In this document: piece by piece, positions 51,263-61,429 of the stretch
How positions within the stretch are numbered: the first letter of the stretch is position 1
Layout of the letters: every line of letters starts with the position of its first letter
Origin: an uncultured Opitutales bacterium
Lineage (GTDB): Bacteria > Verrucomicrobiota > Verrucomicrobiia > Opitutales > Seribacteraceae
Direction: 5' to 3'
DNA length: 64,000 nt
Assembly: GCA_905612515.1 (NCBI GenBank)
Contig: CAJQSI010000020.1
Span: 31,817-95,816 of the forward strand
The notes under the pieces: model-generated
Databases searched by the model: none
What the model saw: the letters and a program-made list of their open reading frames with translations, nothing else
What the model was told of the DNA's origin: nothing
Translations under genes and position numbers: made by a program

Positions 51263-53254
51263 ATGAAGAACAAATTTATTTCAAGCCTTCTTTACATTCT
51301 GGGAGCAACCGCCCTAAGCGCTCAGGCAGACAAGCCTAACATTATATTCATATTAACTGACGATTTGGGCTACGGAGACGTCGGTGTTCTGTTTCAAAAG
51401 CAGCGCGAGGGGGTTCAAATTAAAACTCCGGAATTGGATCAAATGGCCAAGGCCGGCACGATCATGAATCGGCATTATTGTCCCGCTCCCATTTGCGCCC
51501 CTTCCCGGGCCTCCCTCATAACAGGCATGCACCAAGGCCACTCGAACGTGCGCAACATGCAATTCGACAAGGCCATCGAGGATAATTGGAATTTTGCCAA
51601 CACCCTGCAGAAAGCAGGTTATCACACCATCCATTTGGGGAAGTATGGGCTGCAAGGCTGGGGCAATTCCCCGGAAAAATGGGCCGGCTATCCGACCAAA
51701 CGGGGGTTTGATTATTTCTATGGCTACGTAAGGCACGTTGACGGGCACCAGCATTACCCGGCTAATTTCTGGAAGCTTGGAGATAATAAATCCCACCAGC
51801 AGAAAAAGGAAGTGTGGGAAAACAATGAAGAAGTTTCCGCAGGATTGGACAAATGCTACACAACCGATTTATGGACCGCCAAGGCCAAGCAATTGATTAT
51901 GGCGGAAGCCAGGGAGAATCCCAAGCGTCCATTCTTCATGTTTCTGTCCTATGACACCCCCCACGCCGCGCTGCAATTGCCTACCGTTGCCTACCCTGAA
52001 GGCAAAGGAATTAACGGCGGACTAAAATGGTTAGAGCAAGCCGGCAGAATGATCAATACGGCAGAGGGAACCATCGATCATTATCGCGATCCCCATTACA
52101 CCGACAAGGGCCTGACCGACGTGGCGGAACGCTTTGCCACCTCCATTACCCGGATTGATCATTGCGTCGGGGATCTGCTGCAAACCTTGAAAGACCTCAA
52201 GATCGACAAGAAAACCATTGTCATATTCTCCTCCGACAACGGTCCTCACCGTGAAGCCTACATCAAAGGAGAAAGGTGGAGCCCATCGGTCTTTCAATCC
52301 GCCGGCAAATTCAAGGGGTCTAAGGGCTCATCCCAAGAAGGGGGCCTGCGCGTGCCCACCTTTGCATGGGGACCCTCCAGAATTAAGGCGGGGCAAAAAT
52401 CCAATGCGCCTTCCCAGTTTCATGACTGGATGGCTACCTTTTGCAATTATGCCGGCGTTGTAGCGCCCGCAAGAACGGATGGAGTCTCTTTGATCCCAAC
52501 GCTTCACCAGGCAGGCAAGCAGAGGAAAGGCATCGTCTACGTTGAATTCAATAATCAACAGGGATTGTACTTGGATGGCTATAAAGGCTTGCGGATGAAA
52601 ACCACGGACCATTCCGTCGACTTTGCCATTTTCAATACCATTGATGATGAGCCCGAGTCCAAGAACCTGGCTGGGACAACGAACGATTTCATTCGCTTGC
52701 AACAGAGAATGAAGGACGAAGTGCTCAGGATAAGAATGCCCAACCGGCATGCTAAAAAATCCTATGATGGCGAATTTGTCCCCGGTCTGGATATTGACGA
52801 AGCTGATTTAAGCCAGGGCGTGGTGGTCAAGTCCTACCTTGGCGAATGGGACTGGGTTCCCGAGTTTCTTCAAATGACCGCGAAGACAGTATCCTTGGAA
52901 AAGAACATCGGTCTAGGGCCCCTGCCTGCTGAAAAAAACGCAGGCTTGTTGTTCTCCGGATACGTCAAGATTCCGAAGTCGGGGGATTGGACGTTTCATT
53001 GTGAGACTGCGGGTGGTTTGATACTTAAAATACACAATAAGTTGGTCCTGGATGGTGACTACAAGTACGATGGAAGCGCACTCAGTTCTACGGTGAAACT
53101 GGCTGCGGGCATTCATCCCTACCGCTTGTATTACAAGACACCTGCTGGCAAACCCGCCCTCAGCCTGCAATGGGAAGGCCCAAATTCGGCCATGGGCTTG
53201 ATCCCCGCTGAGGCGTTGCTTGCGCAAGGCGAACGCAAGCGCGGGAAGAAATGA
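51263..53254 (+). CDS. sulfatase with C-terminal PA14-like domain
   Basis: PNIIFILTDDLGYGDVG; PAPICAPSRASLITGMHQGH; C-terminal GYVKIPKSGDWTFHCETAGGLILKIHNKLVLDGD. Confidence 0.92.
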   Translation: MKNKFISSLLYILGATALSAQADKPNIIFILTDDLGYGDVGVLFQKQREGVQIKTPELDQMAKAGTIMNRHYCPAPICAPSRASLITGMHQGHSNVRNMQFDKAIEDNWNFANTLQKAGYHTIHLGKYGLQGWGNSPEKWAGYPTKRGFDYFYGYVRHVDGHQHYPANFWKLGDNKSHQQKKEVWENNEEVSAGLDKCYTTDLWTAKAKQLIMAEARENPKRPFFMFLSYDTPHAALQLPTVAYPEGKGINGGLKWLEQAGRMINTAEGTIDHYRDPHYTDKGLTDVAERFATSITRIDHCVGDLLQTLKDLKIDKKTIVIFSSDNGPHREAYIKGERWSPSVFQSAGKFKGSKGSSQEGGLRVPTFAWGPSRIKAGQKSNAPSQFHDWMATFCNYAGVVAPARTDGVSLIPTLHQAGKQRKGIVYVEFNNQQGLYLDGYKGLRMKTTDHSVDFAIFNTIDDEPESKNLAGTTNDFIRLQQRMKDEVLRIRMPNRHAKKSYDGEFVPGLDIDEADLSQGVVVKSYLGEWDWVPEFLQMTAKTVSLEKNIGLGPLPAEKNAGLLFSGYVKIPKSGDWTFHCETAGGLILKIHNKLVLDGDYKYDGSALSSTVKLAAGIHPYRLYYKTPAGKPALSLQWEGPNSAMGLIPAEALLAQGERKRGKK

Positions 53255-53328
53255 CCATGAAGGTTTCGCATAAACAATCACTCCGACTTTATTCAGATTA
53301 CGCTCCATCCAACATTACCTCAATCCAC

Positions 53329-54699
53329 ATGAAATACCCACGTCATTTCTTCATGTTCGTCCTCCTCGCCCTCGCCGGTGCTTGCCTCTTCTCACCAGCT
53401 TCCCTGTCGGCCGCGGACAAGCCCAACGTCGTGCTCATTTACATCGACGACTTGGGCTACGGAGATCTCGGGTGCTATGACTGCGAAGACATTCCCACCC
53501 CACACATCGACCGGTTGGCCAAGGAAGGAGTCCGCTTCACCGCGTCCTACATCGTGAACCCGCCCTGTTGCCCGAGCCGCTGCAGCTTGATCATGGGGCA
53601 GTACGGCCAACGCTTCGGCAAGTACGGCATGTCGCGCGGGTTGCCTATTCCCGAGGACCGCCCCACCCTCGCCAAGTTCATGGGTAAAAATGGCTATGTC
53701 ACCGGACAGATTGGAAAGTGGGACATCGGGACAAAGGCCCAAGGGCCCCTCCAAGTGGGTTTCGCGGAAATCGCCCAGAAGCCACCGAAGAAAAAGGGCT
53801 CGAAATACTTTTGCACCAACGAGGCCGGAAAGACCCAGTGGTTGACCGACTACGACGGGGACAACGTGGTTGAGTTCATCGAGCGCCACAAGGCCAAGCC
53901 TTTCTTTCTCTACTGGTCGCCCGAAGCCGTGCACTCCAGGAATGACGAAGCTCCGCCCAGCCTGACCGAGCGCACCACGGCCAAGGGCAAGCGAAGTAAA
54001 CTGGCCGGGGCCATCGTCTCGGTCGACGACCAAGTGGGGAAACTACTGAAGACTCTCGACAAGCAGGGCCTGCGCAAGAACACCCTCGTCATTTTCTCTA
54101 GTGATAACGGGGCCAACATTGGCGAGGAGGGCTCCTCGGCGCCTTACCGCGGAGGCAAGGGAAACGGGACCCAACAGGAAGGTTGGGTGCGCGTGCCGAC
54201 CATTTTCTCGATGCCCGGCGTAATTCCCGAGGGGAAGGATTACCACAAGCAGATTGCCAACTTCGATTTCTATTCCACCATTGCCTCGGTGGCCGGCCTG
54301 TCCATTCCCAAGCATTGTGATGGAGTGGACTTGATCCCGTATCTCAACAGTAAAAAAGAAGGTGAACCCCACGAGTACCTCTTCTGGCTCAACAACGAAC
54401 CGGGTGACGCCGTTCGCCGGCACCTGATCGCTGTCCGTTGGCAGGACTGGCGCCTCTACAAGAAGTACGACAAGGATCCGTGGCAATTGTTCGACCTCAA
54501 GGCCGATCCGCGTGAGGAACGGAACGTTGCGGCCAAGCATCCCGACGTGATCAAGCGCCTCTCCGCCAAGCACGCGGTCTGGGCCAAGACCCTCGCCCCC
54601 CTCGGCAAGATCCCGAAGATCAAGAAAACCGACGAGCGTATTCCCGCTGGACACGGTTGGACCTTCGCCAAGGGGAAGGGCAAAGCCGGCGGCAAATGA
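53329..54699 (+). CDS. sulfatase
   Basis: PNVVLIYIDDLGYGDLGCYD; NPPCCPSRCSLIMGQ; QIGKWDIG; FSSDNGAN; ATG at 53329 preferred. Confidence 0.93.
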   Translation: MKYPRHFFMFVLLALAGACLFSPASLSAADKPNVVLIYIDDLGYGDLGCYDCEDIPTPHIDRLAKEGVRFTASYIVNPPCCPSRCSLIMGQYGQRFGKYGMSRGLPIPEDRPTLAKFMGKNGYVTGQIGKWDIGTKAQGPLQVGFAEIAQKPPKKKGSKYFCTNEAGKTQWLTDYDGDNVVEFIERHKAKPFFLYWSPEAVHSRNDEAPPSLTERTTAKGKRSKLAGAIVSVDDQVGKLLKTLDKQGLRKNTLVIFSSDNGANIGEEGSSAPYRGGKGNGTQQEGWVRVPTIFSMPGVIPEGKDYHKQIANFDFYSTIASVAGLSIPKHCDGVDLIPYLNSKKEGEPHEYLFWLNNEPGDAVRRHLIAVRWQDWRLYKKYDKDPWQLFDLKADPREERNVAAKHPDVIKRLSAKHAVWAKTLAPLGKIPKIKKTDERIPAGHGWTFAKGKGKAGGK

Positions 54700-55994
54700 T
54701 GAGATTCAAAGCTACTCTCCTTGCTTTGTTATTTGCTCCGCTGTTTGCGGCGCATGCCGATGATGAGGAAAATGAATGGACCCGTTTCCGTGGGCCCAAT
54801 GGCTCGGGCATAAGCGGGGCTCAGTCGATTCCGGTCAAATGGACTGCCAAGGAATACAACTGGACGATAGAACTACCTGGTGATGGCAGTAGTTCACCGG
54901 TGGTTTGGAAGGAGAAATTATTTGTCACCTGCAATGACCGGAAGAAATCAATTCGTTCGGTGGTCTGCGTGAATGCAAACGATGGAAAGATCCATTGGCG
55001 CCAAGATTTCCCTTACACCAGTTACCGTATGCATCGGGACAACGACTTCGCTTCGGCGACGCCGACAGTGGATGCTGATGGGGTGGTGGTGGTCTGGTCG
55101 ATGCCGCAGCAACTCCTTATGCTGGCGGTGGATCTTGAGGGCAAGGAACTGTGGCGTCGGGACTTGGGGCCATACGTGGGGATTCACGGTTCAGCCAGTT
55201 CTCCGATTATTGCCGACGGTTTGGTCATATTGGCCAATGACCAGATGGACCCGAAGGTAATGAAGCGGTTTTTGCCAAGGGATGCGTCCATGGTTCCCGA
55301 GAAAAGTTTTTTGATCGCCGTCGATCGCATGACTGGGAAAACCCGATGGAAAATTGATCGCCGTACGGTACTGGCCGGGTACAGCACCCCCTGCGTCAGG
55401 CAAACCGGTGGCGACGGGCCGGAATTGGTCTTTTCAGGCACGGCCCATGGCATGACGGGTGTGGATTTGGCTACGGGCAAGATTAACTGGGAGATCAAGG
55501 GTATCCTGAACAGTCGCGTAGTGGGCTCGCCGCAACTCTATCAGGATCTGGTGTTCGGCAGTTACGGCTCGGGTTTGTCCGCGCAGCGACTGGTGGCGGT
55601 ACGGGCCCCGCGAAAGGGTGGCGTAAAAAAACCGAAGGTGGCCTATAATGTTTCTCAATCGCCACCGCTTGTGCCTAGTTGCCTGATCAAGGATGACCTT
55701 CTGTTTCTCTGGACCGACAGCGGCATTGTCAGTTGTCTGGATGCGGCGACCGGCAAACGGCACTGGCGCGAGCGGGTAGGGGGCAACTATTATTGCTCCC
55801 CCGTCTGGGTTGACGGTCGGTTGTACTGTACCAGCAAGGAGGGAGACGTGGTGGTTGTAGCCGCTGACAAAACGTTCAAGATATTGGCCAGAAACCCGCT
55901 TGGCGAAAAGTGCTTCGCCATTCCCGCTGTTGCCAATGGAGTCATGTATCAACGTACGCAGACAAAGCTTTTCTCACTGGGTGGGAAAAATTAA
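54696..55994 (+). CDS. PQQ-binding-like beta-propeller repeat protein
   Basis: EWTRFRGPNGSGISGAQSIPVKW; repeats such as VVCVNANDGKIHWRQDF, GVDLATGKINWEIKG; ATGA overlap with the sulfatase stop. Confidence 0.92.
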   Translation: MMRFKATLLALLFAPLFAAHADDEENEWTRFRGPNGSGISGAQSIPVKWTAKEYNWTIELPGDGSSSPVVWKEKLFVTCNDRKKSIRSVVCVNANDGKIHWRQDFPYTSYRMHRDNDFASATPTVDADGVVVVWSMPQQLLMLAVDLEGKELWRRDLGPYVGIHGSASSPIIADGLVILANDQMDPKVMKRFLPRDASMVPEKSFLIAVDRMTGKTRWKIDRRTVLAGYSTPCVRQTGGDGPELVFSGTAHGMTGVDLATGKINWEIKGILNSRVVGSPQLYQDLVFGSYGSGLSAQRLVAVRAPRKGGVKKPKVAYNVSQSPPLVPSCLIKDDLLFLWTDSGIVSCLDAATGKRHWRERVGGNYYCSPVWVDGRLYCTSKEGDVVVVAADKTFKILARNPLGEKCFAIPAVANGVMYQRTQTKLFSLGGKN

Positions 55995-56016
55995 GGTAAA
56001 TCATGGTTGAAAGCTA

Positions 56017-56316
56017 ATGAGGAGACTTCTTTCCGTCTTTTGCTTGTTCGCCCTGGTGTCATATGCCAATGCTTTCAAGCATCCTAATAATTCTTATCCT
56101 GATGGCGGATGATTGGTCATGGCCAAATGCGGGAACTCTGAGAAACAAAACTGTAAAGAATCCAGCCTTTAGAAGTTGGTTTGTGAGGGGGGGGGCTCGC
56201 TGGCCAAGTCGATGCAAGTCTACGCCGAATTGCTGGCTTAAGCGGGATACCATACCGGATTAAATATTTCAGATCGCCATATCCAAGATCACTTACATAC
56301 AAAATCCATATATTTT
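56017..56316 (+). pseudogene. sulfatase N-terminal relic (frameshifts, internal deletion, stop)
   Basis: MRRLLSVFCLFALVSYANAF signal peptide in one frame, then ILIILMADDWSWPNAGTLRNKTVKNPAF in another, then SMQVYAELLA*AGYHTGLNISDRH in a third segment. Confidence 0.7.
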
Positions 56317-56413
56317 GCCATCTAGCTTCGCATTCGTCTAAAAAAACAATTTGAGAATCTTAAAAAAGACCTTTACTATTTATAGCTGTTTTGCATCCTC
56401 TATAATCCGTCTC

Positions 56414-59400
56414 ATGGAATCCCAGACTGAGACAAAGGTAGAGCATTTGATACGATCGATTGACATATTCAGACTTGGCATAGCCAGTGTGTGCCTGACG
56501 ATGTCGGCTCAGGCAGATGACAAGCTGGCTTTCTTTGAATCCAAGATCCGGCCGGTCTTTGTAGGAAAGTGCTATAACTGTCACTCGCATGAGGCAGCTG
56601 AGCAGGGCAAGCTGAAGGGTGGCTTTTATATCGATGTGCGCGAGGGGTTGCTACGAGGTGGCGACAGTGGGTCGGCGGTGATACCCGGTCAACCGGAGAA
56701 GAGTTTACTGATGCAGGTGATTCGCCACGAAATCATAGACATGCAGATGCCGCCCAAGAAGGCGAAGCTGAGCGACCAGCAGATCGCGGATATGGCGCAG
56801 TGGATAAAGGATGGCTGCACCGACCCACGAGAGGGAGAACTTCCTGAGACCGAGGAGCAGGTCATCGACTTGGAGGCGGGGAGAACCTTTTGGTCCTTTC
56901 GTCCCTTGGGCAAGGTTACCCCACCGCCTGTCAAAAACACAGCCTGGAGTACCAATCCCATCGATCAATTCGTGCTAAATGAGTTGGAGGGCAAGGGAAT
57001 CCCTGTTGCTCCCGAGGCACCGAAAGCAATGCTGGTTCGGCGTCTCTACATGGGGCTTACCGGACTTGCTCCTACCAGGGCGGAGGTCGAGGCATTCATC
57101 AATGACGAAAATCCATTTACCTGGAGCAAGCTGGTAAATAAGGTGCTGGATAGTCAACATTTCGGCGAGCGCTGGGCACGCCACTGGCTGGATTTGGCTC
57201 GGTTTGCGGAAAGTAATGGCTACGCCTTTGACAAGTATCGCAAGGGGGCCTTTCACTATCGCGATTTTGTCATCAAGGCGCTCAACGAGGACTTGCCTTA
57301 CGACGAATTTGTGCGCATGCAATTGGCCGGGGATCTGATTGACGACAAAAGCTACGACCATCTCGCAGCGACAGGCTTTATTGCGGCAGGCCCTTTCACC
57401 TCACAGCAGACGGCCAAAGAGCGGGAAAGGAGTCGTTATGAGCAATTGGACGACCTGATCAGCACAACCGGGACCGCCATGCTCGGCCTGTCCGTTGCCT
57501 GTGCCCGGTGCCACGACCACAAGTTCGACCCGATCAGCTCCGACGATTATTACAGCATGATCACCGCCTTCGGAAAGACCGGCTTCCAAACCGTGGGCAC
57601 GGACTTTAAGCCCGAGATTTATAAGGCGGCCAAGGAGGAGTTTGATCGTAAGCATCAGCCGATCGTCGACGCCCTGAAGGCCTTTGAAGACAGCGACCTG
57701 CCAAAGCGCGCCGCCGAATGGCGCAAGGCATGGCAGTCGCATGAGGTCGACGACAGCCTTCTGGCTGCGGGACTGAAGGGCTGGGAAGAGAAGCAGATCC
57801 CGATCATCAAGCGTGGCGGATTGAAGCAGTACCTGATCGGTTTGCGTACCTCGACGGCGACCGGCAACGCAACGATCCAGACTGACAACGCGCATATTAC
57901 GCGGCTTACCGGCGCCAATCCGGCAACCGCCACCTACACCCTCGAAGGCGATGTCGACCCGGTGCCGCAGATCGCCGCCATCATGCTGGAGGTTTTCGCT
58001 GACGACGGGTTGCCGGGCAAGGGCCCGGGACGCGCCAGTAACGGCAACTTTATACTCAACGATTTCACCGTGGAATCGAACGGTGTGCCGGTCAAGCTCA
58101 CCGAGTCGCTGTCGGACATCAACCCGAAAGGCTACCCCATTGCCTACGCCATCGATACGAATAAGAACTCTGGCTGGGCAGTTAACGGCGCCATGGGCAA
58201 GGATCATATCGCGGTGTTCAAGCTTGAGAAACCGATCACCTCGCAGGAGGCGGTAACGCTCAAGTTCGTCATGGATCATCAGTATGGCGGCAGCCACGGC
58301 CTTGGGAAGTTCCGCTTGCGGGCGCTGTCCGACTTCCCCAAGTCAACCGACGAGATCAAGGGCGAGGTCGTGGTACCACCGGCGATCGCGACCATCCTGC
58401 TGAAGGACACGCGCAGTGATGCGGACGCAAAGGCGGTGCGCGATTACTATCTGCGGAGCAATGCTGAGGTACCCTTTGTGGCGCAGGGCTGGCGCCATCT
58501 GAGCATCAAGGAGCCGATCGATTTGGACACGATCGACTTTGCCCAGCTGGACGAATCCTGGAAGACGGTGGATTGGAAGGACAACAAGGATACCACCACG
58601 ACCAATGGCTATGCCTACCGGCGTATCGATTCGACACGCGACCACCCCGTTATCCTGACACTCAAGGTCGCCGGCAACACCGAGGCGTGGCTGAATGGCG
58701 AATCGGTGGTGAAGCGCGAGAACGGCAACTTCAAGCAGGTCGACACCCGCCACATCTATCTACGCAAGGGTGCCAACGACCTTGTCGTTAAGCTCGACAC
58801 CAAGAACAACAAGCCTCGTCTGAACTTTGGCCTCAAACCTGGAGCAGGAAACGAAACACTGGCGCTGCTCAATAAGCCGGAGCTGACCGCTGAGGAATCG
58901 AAGGCGCTGGGCAAGTGGCACGCGCCGTACGACCCCAAGTGGAAACAACTGAAGGCCGATATCGAGGCTAGCAAAGCCAAGGAGCCCAAGCCCGATCTCA
59001 CCGAGATCTACCAGGCGAAGAAGAACGGGACCACCTACGGCAAGTACACGATACATCATTTGGTACGCGGAAATTCCGATGTGAAACTCGACCCGGCCAA
59101 GCCCGGATTTATGGATGTTCTGATGCGTCCGGATACAAGCGACGAGCACTGGATAAAAGAACCGGCCAAGACCGAACCTCGACAGGCCTTTGCGGACTGG
59201 ATTACGGACGAGAAACATGGTGCCGGCAGCCTGCTCGCCCGGGTCATAGTCAATCGAATCTGGAAGCAACATATGGGCAAGGGAATCGTCGCCTCAGCCA
59301 GCAACTTTGGCACCACCGGCGATATGCCGACTCACCCCGAGTTGCTCGACTGGTTGGCCATGACCTTGATCGAGAATGACTGGAGCCAAAAGTCCATTCA

Positions 59401-59995
59401 TCGTCTCATTTTGAATTCAGCTGTGTATCGTCAGGGGGGCGCCACCAGTGACATTGGGCTTTCGCTCGATCCCGACAACAATCTATTGTGGACGCGACGA
59501 CGCCAGCGCATCGAGGCCGAAGTCATTCGCGATCGCCTGATGCAAATGGGCGGCGACCTCGACGCCCGCATGTATGGAAAGGGCACGCTCTCGCTTACCG
59601 ACCCACGTCGCAGCGTTTATTTGACCGTCAAACGCAGTAAACTCCTGCCCTTCCTGCAATTGTTTGACGCCCCCGACGCCATCGAAGGCAAAGAGATACG
59701 CAACGAGACAAACTCCGCGCCGCAGTCACTGACTCTACTGAACTCCAAGTTCGTACGCCAAATGAGCGCCAAGTTGGCGACACGCATAAAAGCCGATTCC
59801 AACGAAGCCTTGGTCAACCAGCTCTATTGGGAGATTTTCTCCCGCACACCACGCCCCCAAGAGCTGGGCTACCTCGCTGAATTTCTTTCTCGACAGACCA
59901 GCCTTTACGAGGGCGACGCCAAGGCCGCGGACAAGGCCAAGATTGACCTTTGCCAGTTGCTGATCTGCAGCAACGAATTTGTCTACATTGATTGA
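56414..59995 (+). CDS. PSD1 and planctomycete cytochrome C domain protein (PSCyt1-DUF1549-DUF1553)
   Basis: FESKIRPVFVGKCYNCHSHEAAEQGKLKGG; RLYMGLTGLAPTRAEVEAF; SVACARCHDHKFDPISSDDYY; FASNFGTTGDMPTHPELLDWLA-like tail. Confidence 0.94.
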   Translation: MESQTETKVEHLIRSIDIFRLGIASVCLTMSAQADDKLAFFESKIRPVFVGKCYNCHSHEAAEQGKLKGGFYIDVREGLLRGGDSGSAVIPGQPEKSLLMQVIRHEIIDMQMPPKKAKLSDQQIADMAQWIKDGCTDPREGELPETEEQVIDLEAGRTFWSFRPLGKVTPPPVKNTAWSTNPIDQFVLNELEGKGIPVAPEAPKAMLVRRLYMGLTGLAPTRAEVEAFINDENPFTWSKLVNKVLDSQHFGERWARHWLDLARFAESNGYAFDKYRKGAFHYRDFVIKALNEDLPYDEFVRMQLAGDLIDDKSYDHLAATGFIAAGPFTSQQTAKERERSRYEQLDDLISTTGTAMLGLSVACARCHDHKFDPISSDDYYSMITAFGKTGFQTVGTDFKPEIYKAAKEEFDRKHQPIVDALKAFEDSDLPKRAAEWRKAWQSHEVDDSLLAAGLKGWEEKQIPIIKRGGLKQYLIGLRTSTATGNATIQTDNAHITRLTGANPATATYTLEGDVDPVPQIAAIMLEVFADDGLPGKGPGRASNGNFILNDFTVESNGVPVKLTESLSDINPKGYPIAYAIDTNKNSGWAVNGAMGKDHIAVFKLEKPITSQEAVTLKFVMDHQYGGSHGLGKFRLRALSDFPKSTDEIKGEVVVPPAIATILLKDTRSDADAKAVRDYYLRSNAEVPFVAQGWRHLSIKEPIDLDTIDFAQLDESWKTVDWKDNKDTTTTNGYAYRRIDSTRDHPVILTLKVAGNTEAWLNGESVVKRENGNFKQVDTRHIYLRKGANDLVVKLDTKNNKPRLNFGLKPGAGNETLALLNKPELTAEESKALGKWHAPYDPKWKQLKADIEASKAKEPKPDLTEIYQAKKNGTTYGKYTIHHLVRGNSDVKLDPAKPGFMDVLMRPDTSDEHWIKEPAKTEPRQAFADWITDEKHGAGSLLARVIVNRIWKQHMGKGIVASASNFGTTGDMPTHPELLDWLAMTLIENDWSQKSIHRLILNSAVYRQGGATSDIGLSLDPDNNLLWTRRRQRIEAEVIRDRLMQMGGDLDARMYGKGTLSLTDPRRSVYLTVKRSKLLPFLQLFDAPDAIEGKEIRNETNSAPQSLTLLNSKFVRQMSAKLATRIKADSNEALVNQLYWEIFSRTPRPQELGYLAEFLSRQTSLYEGDAKAADKAKIDLCQLLICSNEFVYID

Positions 59996-60003
59996 GACGA
60001 CTT

Positions 60004-61404
60004 ATGACACATTCACGACGCAAGTTTTTGAGCCAGGCGGGAGCTGCCACTGGTATCTTTGCCACCCAGGGCACCTTTGCCCAGAACAACCCGCTAGCCT
60101 TCGGAACCGGCCATTTTCCTGCCAAAGCCAAGAGCATCATCTGGCTTCACATGACTGGCGCTCCTTCGCAAATGGACACCTTCGACTACAAGCCGGTGCT
60201 CAACAAAAAACATGGCATGCCCCTGCCGGGCGCGGATTCCAACACCGGGTTTTTCAACACCAGCGGTAAGTGCCTGGCCTCGCCCTTTGCTTTCAAGCAA
60301 TACGGCGAGTCAGGGGCCTGGGTTTCCGATCTCTTTCCGCATCTTTCCAATCACGTCGACGACATGGCTTTCATTTACTCCATGTACTCGCGCTCGAACA
60401 ACCATACCCCGGCCATGCTCGAGCTTACCTCCGGCTTCTTTCGTCAGGGCTTTCCCAGTATCGCCAGTTGGCTGATGTACGGCCTCGGTACCCCAAACAA
60501 ATCCTTGCCCGGTTCTTTTGTCTTTCATGCCCCCAAAAAGCCGCGCGGCGAAGACCCGATCTGGTCTACCGGCTTCCTTCCCAAAATCTTTCAAGCCACC
60601 GCCATCGACGGCGGCAACAAGAAAGTCATCGACAACCTTGCCCGCCTCGACGACCTAACCGACGACCAGCAGCGCTCCCAGCTCGATGCCATCAAATTTC
60701 TCAACGATGCCCATAGGACAGAGCGCCTGCACACCTCCAACCTGGAGGCCCGACAAGAAGCCTACGAGTTGGCCTACCGCATGCAAACCTCTGCGCCCAA
60801 CGCCTTTGACCTGAACAATGAAAGCGAATCCACTCGCAAGCTCTACGGTATCGACACCAAAGCCACCGAACTGGTCGGTCGCCAACTTTTGACCTCCCGG
60901 CGTCTGGTCGAGCGCGGTGTGCGCTTCATCCACGTTTTCGCAGGAACCAATGGCGGTGGAGGAGGCGTCAACGACGTCCCATGGGATGGTCACAACGACA
61001 TCAAAGCCAACCATACGGTCGCGGCTCGGTCTGTCGACAAGCCAATCAGCGCCATGCTCACCGATCTCAAGCAGCGCGGCATGCTCGACGAGACTCTGGT
61101 GGTATGGGGCGGCGAATTTGGCCGCACCTCCGACTCTCAGGGCAACGGCACAGGTCGCGATCACAACCCCAATGCCTTCACCATGTGGTTTGCCGGCGGT
61201 GGGATCAAAGGTGGCGCCCAATATGGTCGAACCGACGATTTTGGCTACAAAGCGATCGAAAACCGGACATCCGTCCATGACCTGCATGCCACTGTCCTGC
61301 ATCTGATGGGCCTCGACCACGAGAAGCTCACTTACCGCCATAACGGTCGCGATTTCCGGCTCACCGACGTCGCCGGCAACTTGATTCACGACATCCTTGG
61401 CTAG
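60004..61404 (+). CDS. DUF1501 protein with Tat-like signal
   Basis: MTHSRRKFLSQAGAATGIFATQG; IIWLHMTGAPSQMDTFDYKP; VWGGEFGRTSDSQGNGTGRDHNPNAFTMWFAGGG. Confidence 0.94.
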   Translation: MTHSRRKFLSQAGAATGIFATQGTFAQNNPLAFGTGHFPAKAKSIIWLHMTGAPSQMDTFDYKPVLNKKHGMPLPGADSNTGFFNTSGKCLASPFAFKQYGESGAWVSDLFPHLSNHVDDMAFIYSMYSRSNNHTPAMLELTSGFFRQGFPSIASWLMYGLGTPNKSLPGSFVFHAPKKPRGEDPIWSTGFLPKIFQATAIDGGNKKVIDNLARLDDLTDDQQRSQLDAIKFLNDAHRTERLHTSNLEARQEAYELAYRMQTSAPNAFDLNNESESTRKLYGIDTKATELVGRQLLTSRRLVERGVRFIHVFAGTNGGGGGVNDVPWDGHNDIKANHTVAARSVDKPISAMLTDLKQRGMLDETLVVWGGEFGRTSDSQGNGTGRDHNPNAFTMWFAGGGIKGGAQYGRTDDFGYKAIENRTSVHDLHATVLHLMGLDHEKLTYRHNGRDFRLTDVAGNLIHDILG

Positions 61405-61429
61405 GGGTACACGCCTGCCTCTGATACGA

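Noticed and set aside
57401-58297. 298-aa minus-strand ORF
   Set aside because: Antisense to PSD1; no domain recognised
57400-58960. Possible compositional shift inside the PSD1 gene suggesting recombination
   Set aside because: Impression by eye only; would need windowed GC3 and codon statistics, and the ORF is continuous with conserved motifs on both sides
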